Positions 1 to 6,648 of a stretch of 10,847 bases of DNA are shown in pieces. Both the position numbers and the translations under genes were made by a program. This DNA comes from Bifidobacterium breve (lineage in GTDB: Bacteria > Actinomycetota > Acidimicrobiia > IMCC26256 > PALSA-555). The DNA is taken from the NCBI GenBank assembly GCA_945889545.1, contig CAMDCC010000073.1, positions 1 through 10,847 on the forward strand, given 5' to 3'. The notes below the pieces were generated by a model that was given only the letters and a program-made list of their open reading frames with translations, searched no databases and was not told the origin of the DNA. Positions within the stretch are counted from its first letter, which is position 1. The number at the start of each line of letters is the position of its first letter.

Positions 1-426
1 GTTGGCGTGCGGGAGCAACCCCGTCTCGTCGATGACGCTACGAGCGGCAGCGACGAGGTAGTCGACCGTGGAGATGTAGCCGTGGTCGTTGAGCCACTCG
101 CGCGCCACCGGGTATCGATCCTCCGGGGACTCGCCGAGGGTGAACAGAGCTTCGTGACATCCCAGCGCCGCGCCGCTTCGGGCGATCGCCAGGATCTCTT
201 CGATCGAGAGGTATGGGTCGGCGAGACGCGCGGGTGGCTTGGCGAAAGTGCAGTAGGCGCATCGATCGCGGCACAGCATCGTGAGGGGGATGAAGACCTT
301 CGGTGAATACGTGATACGAGTGCCGTGGCCCGCGTCGCGGAGGCGTGCGGCCTCGGCGGTCAATTCGGCGACCGGCGCGTTCACCAAGCGCAGCGCGTCG
401 CGACGGCTCAACATGCTGGGGGACAT
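1..426 (-). CDS. fbiC: FO synthase, CofG (radical SAM) portion, partial at the left edge
   Basis: Only the first 142 residues are present; the gene runs off the window. The product is the radical-SAM enzyme that makes 7,8-didemethyl-8-hydroxy-5-deazariboflavin, the deazaflavin core of coenzyme F420, in the cytoplasm. The 4Fe-4S cluster motif CRDRCAYC is plain (Cys52, Cys56, Cys59), preceded by THE family-typical ITYSPKVFIPLTMLC and followed by HEALFTLGESPEDR (about 91-104) and a DETGLLPHAN end (133-142), all hallmarks of the CofG half. In actinobacteria this domain is usually the N-terminal half of a bifunctional CofG-CofH protein (FbiC); whether the CofH half follows cannot be seen, so cofG alone is possible. 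The ATG start at 426 overlaps the TAA stop of pgl by one base (TAATG), which points to translational coupling. A second in-frame ATG lies at 414. It is the only non-GTG start in the window. Confidence 0.93.
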   Translation of the reverse strand, partial: MSPSMLSRRDALRLVNAPVAELTAEAARLRDAGHGTRITYSPKVFIPLTMLCRDRCAYCTFAKPPARLADPYLSIEEILAIARSGAALGCHEALFTLGESPEDRYPVAREWLNDHGYISTVDYLVAAARSVIDETGLLPHAN

Positions 427-1073
427 TAGGCGTCGTTCGCGGCGTCGGCGTCCGCGATCCAGATGATGCGCTCGGCGCGTACCCGGGCGGCTGGAGCCGT
501 GGTGTCGCCGGCGCGAACCCTCCTGAAGGCCTCGCGCTTTTCGGCGCCCGCGATCGTGAAGACGGCGAGGCGGGAACGGGTGATAGCCGGGAAGGTGAAG
601 GTCAAGCGACGATGCGGGTGGCGGTCGTCGCCCGTCGCAACCACAAGATGGTCGGCTTCGTCGAGCGCGGGGGAGTCGGGGAAGAGCGACGCCGTGTGGC
701 CGTCGGGACCCAGGCCGAGGTGTACGAGATCGATCGGGGGGGCATCGCGGAGCAGGTGGTCGTAGGCCCCGGCGGCGGCGTCTGGGGTGTCGCCCGCTCG
801 GCGAAGAGAGTGGACTGCACGAGGCAGCACTTGATCGAGGAACGCAAGGCGAGCCATACCTTCGTTGGAATCGGGATCATCGACCGGGACCCAGCGATCG
901 TCGCCGAAGAACACATCGACGCCGGACCAGTCCACATCTGCTGTGGCCAGGAGCTCGTAGCAGTGGCGAGCCGTGTCGCCACCCGAGAGTGCGATCGAAC
1001 GCGGCTGTTCGGTCGCCACGAGCGCAGCAAACCGTTGCGCAACATCGGGAACGATCTCAAGTGTGCTCACCAC
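426..1073 (-). CDS. pgl: 6-phosphogluconolactonase
   Basis: This 215-residue cytosolic enzyme hydrolyses 6-phosphogluconolactone to 6-phosphogluconate in the oxidative pentose phosphate pathway. Family motifs are in the expected order: LSGGDTAR (29-36), the phosphate-binding GDDRWVP (57-63) followed by DDPDSN (65-70), the signature LGLGPDGHTASLFP (119-132) with the likely catalytic His126, RLTFTFPAI (156-164) and AGAEKREA (175-182). The length is slightly short of the usual 230-250 residues but complete. The reading frame is open back to 1217, but homology begins at the GTG at 1073. That GTG lies 7 nt after a TATCAT hexamer, which suggests a leaderless mRNA; GTG at 1070 is the next candidate. 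It is followed with a one-base overlap by fbiC. The usual partners zwf and opcA are not adjacent. What oxidises glucose-6-phosphate here is not shown; an F420-dependent dehydrogenase is one possibility. Confidence 0.93.
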   Translation of the reverse strand: MVSTLEIVPDVAQRFAALVATEQPRSIALSGGDTARHCYELLATADVDWSGVDVFFGDDRWVPVDDPDSNEGMARLAFLDQVLPRAVHSLRRAGDTPDAAAGAYDHLLRDAPPIDLVHLGLGPDGHTASLFPDSPALDEADHLVVATGDDRHPHRRLTFTFPAITRSRLAVFTIAGAEKREAFRRVRAGDTTAPAARVRAERIIWIADADAANDA

Positions 1074-1079
1074 GTAGGG

Positions 1080-1085
1080 AATGAT
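1080..1085 (+). promoter_or_regulatory. -10-like element (AATGAT) of the methyltransferase-Mug gene
   Basis: AATGAT is followed by 7 nt (ACGACCC) and GTG at 1093. It keeps the key A at position 2 and T at position 6 but lacks the first T, so it is weaker than the opposing TATCAT. Its spacing to the start codon is the same 7 nt seen on the other strand, giving a near-symmetric divergent promoter. It also supports the GTG at 1093 as the true start, because an ATG at 1081 would sit inside the hexamer. Confidence 0.4.
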
Positions 1086-1086
1086 A
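1081..1086 (-). promoter_or_regulatory. -10 element of pgl (TATCAT), leaderless
   Basis: Read on the minus strand, TATCAT is followed by 7 nt (TCCCTAC) and then the GTG start of pgl at 1073, so transcription would begin at or within a base of the start codon. It matches the TAnnnT consensus well. I see no convincing -35 box. It overlaps the -10 candidate of the divergent gene almost base for base. Confidence 0.6.
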
Positions 1087-1092
1087 CGACCC

Positions 1093-2160
1093 GTGGACCG
1101 TGAGACTGTCGCCGTGTACGAAACGCGCGCGGCGGAATGGAACACGCGACGTCCGGCACGTGTCCCAGAGCTCGCGCGAGCGCTTGGTTCGGAGGTTGGC
1201 GACGGTGCGGTTCGCATCGATCTCGGGTGCGGCGCCGGTAACCATCTCTCGGAACTGGGAGATCCGGTCGTCGCATTGGACGCGGCGAGGGCGATGCTCG
1301 CGATCGCGCGCGATGTGGCACCGAACGCGTGGTGCGTGCAAGCCGACCTCGAGGCGCTCCCGTTCCGACGGGGGTCGCTCGGCGGATCGTGGGCGCGGGC
1401 GAGCTATCTCCATGTGCGCCGCGATCGGTTGCCGTGGGCGCTGGCGGGGCTGCATCAAGTACTCGCGGTCGACGCCCCCGCCGCGTTCACGTTTCGCGTT
1501 GGTCGGAATGAGGGCGCGATTCCCGGCGACGACTTTCCCGGCCGATTCTTTGCGGAATGGGAGGTCGAGCCATTGCGCGACGTGCTCATCGGTGCAGGCT
1601 TCGCGATCAGCCACCTCGCACACGACGGTGATGAATGGGTAACGGTTCACGCGTCTCGCGCCCGGACGTTGCCCGACTTCGTGGGGCCGGAGATGCGAAT
1701 GCTCGTGTGCGGACTCAACCCCAGCGTCTACGCGGCTGACGTGGGTGTCGGCTTTGCCCGCCCTGGGAACCGCTTCTGGCCGGCTGCGCTCGCGGCGGGC
1801 CTCGTGTCGCGTGATCGCGATCCGGCGCACGCGCTCCAGAAGCACGGCATCGGCATGACGGACCTCTGCAAGCGCGCCACCCGGAGCGCCGACGCGCTCT
1901 CGAAGAGCGACTACCAAGAGGGCGTGGCGCGGGTCGAGCGACTGGTTTCGTGGCTGCGCCCAGCGGCCGTCTGCTTCGTGGGCTTTGCTGGCTGGCGGGC
2001 GGCCGTCGACCCGAAGGCGAAGCCTGGGGAGCAGCCCATTCACTTCGGAGGGACCCGGACCTATGTGATGCCCAATCCGAGCGGGCTCAACACGCACCAC
2101 ACGAGCGCAGACCTCGCCGAACACTTGCGCGCGGCGCTCGCGCTCGCTGAGCAGGCTTAG
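1093..2160 (+). CDS. SAM-dependent methyltransferase fused to Mug-type G:T/U mismatch DNA glycosylase
   Basis: This is a 355-residue two-domain protein. Residues about 1-190 form a class I methyltransferase of the Methyltransf_11 kind: motif I IDLGCGAGN (42-50), acidic end of strand 2 in VVALDAARAML (59-69, Asp63), VQADLEALPF (82-91), then ASYLHVRRDRLPWALAGLHQVL (103-124). Residues about 200-355 match Mug/TDG uracil-DNA glycosylases: LVCGLNPS (204-211), with Asn209 at the position of the catalytic Asn in the Mug GINPG motif, FARPGNRFWPA (221-231), GIGMTDLCKRATRSAD (252-267) and the second active-site loop VMPNPSGLN (325-333). The Mug half probably excises uracil or thymine mispaired with G. 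The substrate of the methyltransferase half is unknown. The linker is only about 10-15 residues and there is no frame break, so this is one polypeptide. The start at GTG 1093 is favoured by the -10 spacing; ATG 1081 would add four residues. The stop codon overlaps that of the convergent glycosyltransferase gene. Confidence 0.88.
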   Translation: MDRETVAVYETRAAEWNTRRPARVPELARALGSEVGDGAVRIDLGCGAGNHLSELGDPVVALDAARAMLAIARDVAPNAWCVQADLEALPFRRGSLGGSWARASYLHVRRDRLPWALAGLHQVLAVDAPAAFTFRVGRNEGAIPGDDFPGRFFAEWEVEPLRDVLIGAGFAISHLAHDGDEWVTVHASRARTLPDFVGPEMRMLVCGLNPSVYAADVGVGFARPGNRFWPAALAAGLVSRDRDPAHALQKHGIGMTDLCKRATRSADALSKSDYQEGVARVERLVSWLRPAAVCFVGFAGWRAAVDPKAKPGEQPIHFGGTRTYVMPNPSGLNTHHTSADLAEHLRAALALAEQA

Positions 2161-3392
2161 GAAAGCGCCCGCCTACGGCGTTGCTTCGCGCTCTGCTTGG
2201 CGTGATGTTCGTCGACAACCCGGGTGTAGAGGTCGAGCATGCGCGCGGCGCTGCGCTCCACCGTGAACCGTTCCTCGAAGATCTCACGACTGCGCGCCGC
2301 GAACGTCAGTCGCCGTGCAGAGTCGTCGAGCAGCTGGTTGATCGCATCGGCCAACTCCGGTGCGCGCAATGGAGGCACCAGGAGTGCGTTTCGGTCGGGT
2401 TCGAGCATCTCCTGTAACGCGGGCGTATCCGAGGCGATGATCGGCAGGCCGAGAGCCATCGCCTCGATGACCGAGCCTCCGAGGCCCTCGTAGAGTGAAG
2501 GGAATACGAAGACGTCTGCCGCTGCGAGCAGCTCGGGGACATCCGATCGGTATCCGAGCATGTGCACGCGGTCGCCCAAACCGTCCTTCTCGATCTGGTG
2601 CTGGAGCTCGTCGGTCGCGTGGCCCTCAAGGCCGGCATGGATCATCACGAGACCCGCGCGGCGCGGGGCAAGCCTGGCAACCGCGTCGATCAGCGTCCCG
2701 AGGCCTTTGCGGTGCTCTTGCTTGGCAACGCTGATGATGACTTCAGCGTCGGGTTCGATTCCCAGGGCGTGACGAGCGGCCGCGCGTCGCTCGGCGCTCC
2801 CTCGTCCGAGCCGCACTCCATCACGTCCGCGGTGGATCACAGTGATGCGGTCATCGGGGATCTTGAGCGCGGCCTGCGCCGACTCCTTGACCGCATGACT
2901 GATTGCATGGAAGTGGTCGTTGACTGCTCGTCCGGTCCATTTGTCGATGATCCGACAGGCGCGCAGGTTCATCGCAGTCACGTTCGGATCATCGAGGCGC
3001 TCAGGCGCGTAGGTGTTCCCGACGATGCTGGTCAGGGTGGCGACAGGCAAACGAGCAGCGGCGAGGCGTCCGGCGATGTCCGCTGCGAACAAGTTGGTGT
3101 GGACGAGGTCGGGCTTCACGTTGCGGATAAGGCGGCGCAGGTCGCGCACTGCTGATATGAGCCCGCGCACGTCGCGCGATCTGAACGCAAACTGGCGTCC
3201 GCGCACGACATGAACATCAAACCCGGCGTCGATGACGTCGCGTTCGAGATCGTTGGGAGCGGGAGCAAGCGTCGCGACGATCGGATGCACTCCGTCGCGT
3301 GCGTAGAACGGGAGGAGCTCGACGAGCGAGCGTTCCGCTCCGCCGTGGGCCAACCGGTTGATGAGCATCAACACTGTCATCGGTCGACTCAC
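2157..3392 (-). CDS. Glycosyltransferase family 4 (GT-B fold)
   Basis: This is a 411-residue cytosolic or membrane-associated glycosyltransferase that would use a nucleotide-sugar donor; donor and acceptor cannot be read from the sequence. The N-terminal acceptor domain opens with INRLAHGGAERSLVELL (11-27), where the GGAE loop is typical of GT4 enzymes, and includes KPDLVHTNLFAADIAG (93-108). The C-terminal donor domain has IISVAKQEHRKGLGTLIDA (219-237), HMLGYRSDVPELLAAADVFVFPS (277-299) and the retaining-enzyme E-x7-E motif (Glu302 and Glu310) in SLYEGLGGSVIEAM. The tail (397-411) is rich in His, Lys and Arg and may bind membrane or acidic polymer. The start is set at GTG 3392, 7 nt after a TACCCT hexamer; ATG 3380 and ATG 3428 are in-frame alternatives. 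It lies 46 nt downstream of tal and probably has its own promoter. A role in cell-surface glycan synthesis is the usual one for the family, but it is inference here. Confidence 0.9.
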   Translation of the reverse strand: MSRPMTVLMLINRLAHGGAERSLVELLPFYARDGVHPIVATLAPAPNDLERDVIDAGFDVHVVRGRQFAFRSRDVRGLISAVRDLRRLIRNVKPDLVHTNLFAADIAGRLAAARLPVATLTSIVGNTYAPERLDDPNVTAMNLRACRIIDKWTGRAVNDHFHAISHAVKESAQAALKIPDDRITVIHRGRDGVRLGRGSAERRAAARHALGIEPDAEVIISVAKQEHRKGLGTLIDAVARLAPRRAGLVMIHAGLEGHATDELQHQIEKDGLGDRVHMLGYRSDVPELLAAADVFVFPSLYEGLGGSVIEAMALGLPIIASDTPALQEMLEPDRNALLVPPLRAPELADAINQLLDDSARRLTFAARSREIFEERFTVERSAARMLDLYTRVVDEHHAKQSAKQRRRRALS

Positions 3393-3399
3393 GGTGGGC

Positions 3400-3405
3400 A
3401 GGGTA
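3400..3405 (-). promoter_or_regulatory. -10 element of the glycosyltransferase gene (TACCCT), leaderless
   Basis: On the minus strand CGTACCCTGCCCACCGTG places TACCCT 7 nt before GTG 3392. The same hexamer, at 6 nt, precedes the acyl-CoA synthetase gene, and TAGCCT at 7 nt precedes nagA. No Shine-Dalgarno sequence lies between the hexamer and the start, which fits a leaderless transcript. It sits in the 46-nt gap after tal, so the glycosyltransferase could be expressed apart from tkt-tal. Confidence 0.55.
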
Positions 3406-3438
3406 CGCCCCGAACGGTGGCGCGCCATCTACCTGGGC

Positions 3439-4536
3439 TCAGCCGGCGACCTCGGCGCGCTTCTTCTCGAGGGTGTTGAACGCATCGTGGAAGCTCGCGG
3501 AGAACGATGCGACACCTTCGCGTTCGAGTGTGGCCGTGACGTCGGCGAAATCGATCCCGGCCTCACCCAGTTGGTCGATGATGTGCTGCGCGCCCTCGAC
3601 GTCGACGGCAACGGTGTCGGCAGCCAGGGTGGCCTGCCCGTCATGCAGCGCATCGATGGACGCCGGCGCGAGGGTGTTCACCGTGTCTTGGCCGATCAGT
3701 TCGTCGATGTAGAGCGTCGGCGGATAGTCGGGGTTCTTCGTCGACGTCGACGCCCACAGGGGTCGTTGCAGCCGCGCACCTTGTTGGGCAAGTGCCTCCC
3801 ACCGCGCTCCCGCGAACGAACCTTGGAACAGGTGGTACGCAAGCTTGGCGTTGGCCACGGCGGCCTTGCCTCGGAGTGGGTGATGCTCCGGGAGGCGGCG
3901 ATCGGTCTCGGTGTCGACGCGGCTCACGAAGAAGGAAGCGACCGACGATGCTTTGCTCAGGTCGCCGCCACTTGCGGCGAGCTGCTCGAGCCCAGAGAGA
4001 TACGCGTCGATGACTGCCGCGTGCCGCTGGAGGGCGAAGATCAGCGTGACGTTCACGTTGATCCCTTCGGCGATCGTTGCGGTGATTGCAGGGAGTCCCT
4101 CAGCGGTTGCCGGGATCTTGATCATCACGTTCGGTCGCGCAAGCTCGGCGAACAGCGCCTTCGCTTGGGCACACGTTCCGTCCGTGTCGTGGGCAAGGTC
4201 GGGCGACACTTCGATCGAGACGAACCCGTCGGCGCCGCGAGTGGAGTCGTAGAGCGGGCGGAGCAGGTCGGCCGCCTTGGCGACATCTTCGGTCACGAGG
4301 CGCCAATACGAGTCCTCGATGCCAAGGCCCGCGCCTTCGCACTCCTTGAGCCCCCCGTCGTACTCGTCGCCCGAGCCCATGGCTTTCTCGAAGATCGTGG
4401 GGTTCGACGTGACGCCGCGAATGCCGTCGTCCTCGATCAGGCGTCGCAGCCCGCCGTCTTGGAGCAGCACCCGAGCCAAGTTGTCGTACCAGGGGCTCTG
4501 ACCGAAGGTGTTGAGTCGTGCGATATCCGACGCCAC
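3439..4536 (-). CDS. tal: Transaldolase
   Basis: This 365-residue cytosolic enzyme moves a dihydroxyacetone unit between sugar phosphates in the non-oxidative pentose phosphate pathway. The start MASDIARLNTFGQSPWYDNL is typical of the actinobacterial transaldolase subfamily. GVTSNPTIFEKA (41-52) is the classic N-terminal signature, and NVMIKIPAT (136-144) carries the Schiff-base Lys140. GINVNVTLIFALQRH (158-172) and STSTKNPDYPPTLYIDEL (263-280) complete the active site. The length agrees with the roughly 370 residues usual in this group. Its GTG start is preceded by a strong Shine-Dalgarno sequence, and it lies 25 nt after the tkt stop codon, so the two are almost certainly co-transcribed. 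The stop is a TGA 46 nt before the glycosyltransferase start. Nothing is missing or unusual in the catalytic residues I can see. Confidence 0.96.
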   Translation of the reverse strand: MASDIARLNTFGQSPWYDNLARVLLQDGGLRRLIEDDGIRGVTSNPTIFEKAMGSGDEYDGGLKECEGAGLGIEDSYWRLVTEDVAKAADLLRPLYDSTRGADGFVSIEVSPDLAHDTDGTCAQAKALFAELARPNVMIKIPATAEGLPAITATIAEGINVNVTLIFALQRHAAVIDAYLSGLEQLAASGGDLSKASSVASFFVSRVDTETDRRLPEHHPLRGKAAVANAKLAYHLFQGSFAGARWEALAQQGARLQRPLWASTSTKNPDYPPTLYIDELIGQDTVNTLAPASIDALHDGQATLAADTVAVDVEGAQHIIDQLGEAGIDFADVTATLEREGVASFSASFHDAFNTLEKKRAEVAG

Positions 4537-4542
4537 GGGCGT

Positions 4543-4548
4543 CTCCTT
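4543..4548 (-). promoter_or_regulatory. Ribosome binding site of tal (AAGGAG)
   Basis: AAGGAG lies 6 nt before GTG 4536, in the 25-nt gap after tkt. It fixes the start codon and shows that this internal operon gene uses a conventional Shine-Dalgarno signal, unlike the leaderless operon-leading genes nearby. Confidence 0.8.
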
Positions 4549-4561
4549 CTCTTCGCGTTCC

Positions 4562-6544
4562 CTAACGGGCGAGTAGCGCGCGCGCGCGTTCGACGACGTG
4601 CTCCACAGTGAAGCCCATCTCTTTCATCAGCGTCTCGAGCGGTGCCGACGCACCGAAACGGTCGATGCCAACCACGTCATCGGCGTACCGCTCCCAACCG
4701 AACCGCGATCCGGCTTCGACCGCCAGGGTTGGAATGTCGGGTGGCAGCACCCGATGACGCTCATCGCCAGGGCGTTGCTCAAACAGATCCCACGACGGCA
4801 TCGATACGACGCGCGTGGAGATGCCCTCCGCCGTGAGCACTTCGCGCGCGCCCACACACAACGTCACTTCCGAGCCGGTGCCGATCAGCACGAGCTCGAG
4901 TTCATCGCGGTCTTCATCCACGAGTGTGTACGCACCCGCGGGTACGCCTGCAGGGGCTCGTTCGGCAGTGCCTTCCAAGACCGGAAGCTTCTGGCGGGTG
5001 AGGATCAGCGCGGTCGGCCCATCGCCGTCGAAATGGACGCGCCACGCGTGCGCAACTTCGTTGGCATCGGCGGGGCGAATGAGACGCAACCCCGGCATCG
5101 CGCGCAGCGATGCAAGGTGCTCGATCGGCTGGTGTGTCGGGCCGTCCTCGCCGAGCCCGATCGAGTCGTGCGACCACACGAATGCCGACTTGTAGCCCGA
5201 GAGTGCGGCGAGGCGAACGGCGGGGCGCATGTAGTCGGAGAAGCAGAAGAACGTTCCGCCGATCGGCAACGTGTTGCTCACCGCCATGCCGTTGAGGATG
5301 CTTCCCATCGCGTGCTCACGCACGCCCCAGTGCACCTGACGCCCGCCAAAGTCATGGGTCGCGACGACCGGCGCGCCCTTGAGCTCCGTACCGGTGTTTC
5401 CGGTGAGGTCGGCGCCTCCGGCCACGATGCCGGGAACCACATCGAGGATCGCGTCGAGAACAGTGGAGCACGCCTTGCGCGTCTCGATCTGCTCGCCCGC
5501 GGCCCAGGTTGGCAACTTGGCCTCCCAGCCCGGGAGACCGCGCGACGCAAGGCAGGCGTCGTACTCGTCGGCGAGCGTTGCCTCCCGTTCGCGCAGTGCA
5601 TTCCGACGTTGTTCCCATTCGCCGCGCGCCGCGCTCCCGCGAGTGCCGGCCGCGCGGTAGAAGTCGAGCACGTCATCGGGAGCAAAGAACGGTTGATCGA
5701 CCGGGAGTCCGAGGATCTCTTTGATGGCGCGCACTTCGTCCTCGCCCAGCGGGTTGCCGTGCGCGAACGCGGTGTCGGTGTACTTGGGCGATGGCCAGCC
5801 GATATGACTCCGGAGCACGACAAGACTCGGGCGGTCATCCTCGGCGATCGCGGTGCGCAAGCCGGCCTCGAGCGCGTCGATGTCGTTGGCCACCTCGCCG
5901 AGCTGGAGCACGTGCCAGCCGTAGCCCTCGAATCGCTTGGTGACGTCGTCGGAGTACGAGAGCTCGGTGGGACCATCGATCGAGATGTGATTGTCGTCGT
6001 ATACGTACACGAGCCGACCGAGCCCCAAGTGTCCGGCCAGCGAAGCCGCTTCGTGGCTGAGGCCCTCCTGGAGGTCGCCATCGGAGCAGATCGCGAACAC
6101 TCGGTGGTCGCTGACGTCGGGGCCGAACCGCGCGCGCAGGTTCGCCTCCGCGAGAGCGATGCCCACTCCGTTTGCGAAACCCTGACCGAGTGGACCGGTG
6201 GTTACCTCCACGCCTCGGGTGTGGCCGTACTCCGGGTGACCGGGTGTGAGCGATCCCCACTGTCGAAACGCGCGGAGATCGTCGAGTTCAAGACCGAACC
6301 CCGTGACATAGAGCATCGAGTACAGGAGCATCGATGCGTGTCCGGCCGAAAGCACGAAGCGGTCGCGGTCGGGCCAATCGGGCGTGCTTGCGTCGTAGCA
6401 CATGACGCGTGTGAACAACACGTGCGCGAGTGGCGCGAGGGCCAGGGGAGTGCCGGGATGACCTGAGTTGGCCTGCTGGACGGCGTCGATCGAAAGTCCT
6501 CGAACCACGTCGATGCTGCGTTGCTCCAACTCGGTCACCGCCAC
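4562..6544 (-). CDS. tkt: Transketolase
   Basis: This 660-residue thiamine-diphosphate enzyme transfers two-carbon ketol units between sugar phosphates in the cytosol. The N-terminal domain has QANSGHPGTPLALAPLAHVL (24-43), FVLSAGHASMLLY (63-75), TTGPLGQG (115-122) and the Mg-thiamine-diphosphate motif SDGDLQEG...DDNHISIDG (154-191). His262 in AFAHGNPLG corresponds to the conserved substrate-binding His. The pyrimidine domain carries WGVREHAMG with the catalytic Glu410, and SHDSIGLGEDGPTHQPIEHL (458-477). The C-terminal domain starts near 545 and ends FGASAPLETLMKEMGFT (630-646). At 660 residues it is near the bacterial norm (about 660-700). The GTG start at 6544 follows a clear AGGAGG. It is separated from the FIST gene by 108 nt, which probably holds its promoter, and leads directly into tal. 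Confidence 0.97.
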   Translation of the reverse strand: MAVTELEQRSIDVVRGLSIDAVQQANSGHPGTPLALAPLAHVLFTRVMCYDASTPDWPDRDRFVLSAGHASMLLYSMLYVTGFGLELDDLRAFRQWGSLTPGHPEYGHTRGVEVTTGPLGQGFANGVGIALAEANLRARFGPDVSDHRVFAICSDGDLQEGLSHEAASLAGHLGLGRLVYVYDDNHISIDGPTELSYSDDVTKRFEGYGWHVLQLGEVANDIDALEAGLRTAIAEDDRPSLVVLRSHIGWPSPKYTDTAFAHGNPLGEDEVRAIKEILGLPVDQPFFAPDDVLDFYRAAGTRGSAARGEWEQRRNALREREATLADEYDACLASRGLPGWEAKLPTWAAGEQIETRKACSTVLDAILDVVPGIVAGGADLTGNTGTELKGAPVVATHDFGGRQVHWGVREHAMGSILNGMAVSNTLPIGGTFFCFSDYMRPAVRLAALSGYKSAFVWSHDSIGLGEDGPTHQPIEHLASLRAMPGLRLIRPADANEVAHAWRVHFDGDGPTALILTRQKLPVLEGTAERAPAGVPAGAYTLVDEDRDELELVLIGTGSEVTLCVGAREVLTAEGISTRVVSMPSWDLFEQRPGDERHRVLPPDIPTLAVEAGSRFGWERYADDVVGIDRFGASAPLETLMKEMGFTVEHVVERARALLAR

Positions 6545-6549
6545 GAATC

Positions 6550-6555
6550 CCTCCT
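6550..6555 (-). promoter_or_regulatory. Ribosome binding site of tkt (AGGAGG)
   Basis: A perfect AGGAGG sits 5 nt before GTG 6544. It fixes the tkt start and shows that tkt has a leader, in contrast to pgl, nagA and the acyl-CoA synthetase. Confidence 0.85.
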
Positions 6556-6580
6556 ATCTGATGGTCGCGCTCGCTCGGGT

Positions 6581-6593
6581 CCGGGATACCCGG
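6581..6593. repeat. Short inverted repeat in the tkt leader (CCGGG-ATA-CCCGG)
   Basis: A perfect 5-bp stem with a 3-nt loop lies 36 nt upstream of the tkt start. It could be an operator half-site pair or an RNA hairpin in the leader. No U-tract follows on the minus strand, so it is not a normal intrinsic terminator. In DNA this GC-rich, such a palindrome could be chance. Confidence 0.35.
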
Positions 6594-6630
6594 CCCCGTC
6601 CCTTCGGGAACGCTCGCTGCTCCAAACACA

Positions 6631-6636
6631 ACTATG
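6631..6636 (-). promoter_or_regulatory. Possible -10 element of tkt (CATAGT)
   Basis: In the 108-nt gap between the FIST gene and tkt, the minus strand has CATAGT, four of six matches to TATAAT including A at position 2 and T at position 6. It would give a leader of roughly 80 nt containing the CCGGG/CCCGG palindrome and the AGGAGG. There is no good -35 box. It is the best candidate in the gap, but weak. Confidence 0.25.
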
Positions 6637-6637
6637 G

Positions 6638-6648
6638 CCCCAAAGGGG
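6638..6648. repeat. Short palindrome after the FIST gene (CCCC-AAA-GGGG)
   Basis: A 4-bp perfect stem with a 3-nt loop begins 4 nt past the FIST stop codon and directly abuts the possible -10 of tkt. The stem is too short, and not followed by a T-run, to call it a terminator. It may be part of an operator, or nothing. Confidence 0.25.

Noticed and set aside
1074..1217. An N-terminal extension of pgl to 1217
   Set aside because: The added residues are Arg/Ser-rich shadow sequence opposite the methyltransferase gene. Pgl homology begins at the GTG at 1073.
1057..2124. A 355-codon minus-strand frame opposite the methyltransferase-Mug gene
   Set aside because: The plus-strand frame carries clear methyltransferase and Mug motifs; the minus frame has none and would overlap the pgl start.
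3393..3428. ATG at 3428 as the glycosyltransferase start
   Set aside because: It would add 12 residues before the TACCCT-spaced GTG, and family members begin close to the TVLMLINRLAHGGAE segment. It is still possible if the gene is read only from the tal transcript.
3358..4611. A 417-codon plus-strand frame opposite tal
   Set aside because: It is an antisense shadow of transaldolase, and its composition (Arg-, Gly- and Val-rich with no motifs) is typical of such shadows.
4598..6466. A 622-codon open frame on the plus strand opposite tkt
   Set aside because: It is the antisense shadow of a full-length transketolase with all motifs intact. Long open antisense frames are expected in DNA of this GC content, and its product has no recognisable motifs.
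6638..6648. The CCCC-AAA-GGGG palindrome as an intrinsic terminator for the FIST gene
   Set aside because: The stem is only 4 bp and no T-tract follows on the minus strand.
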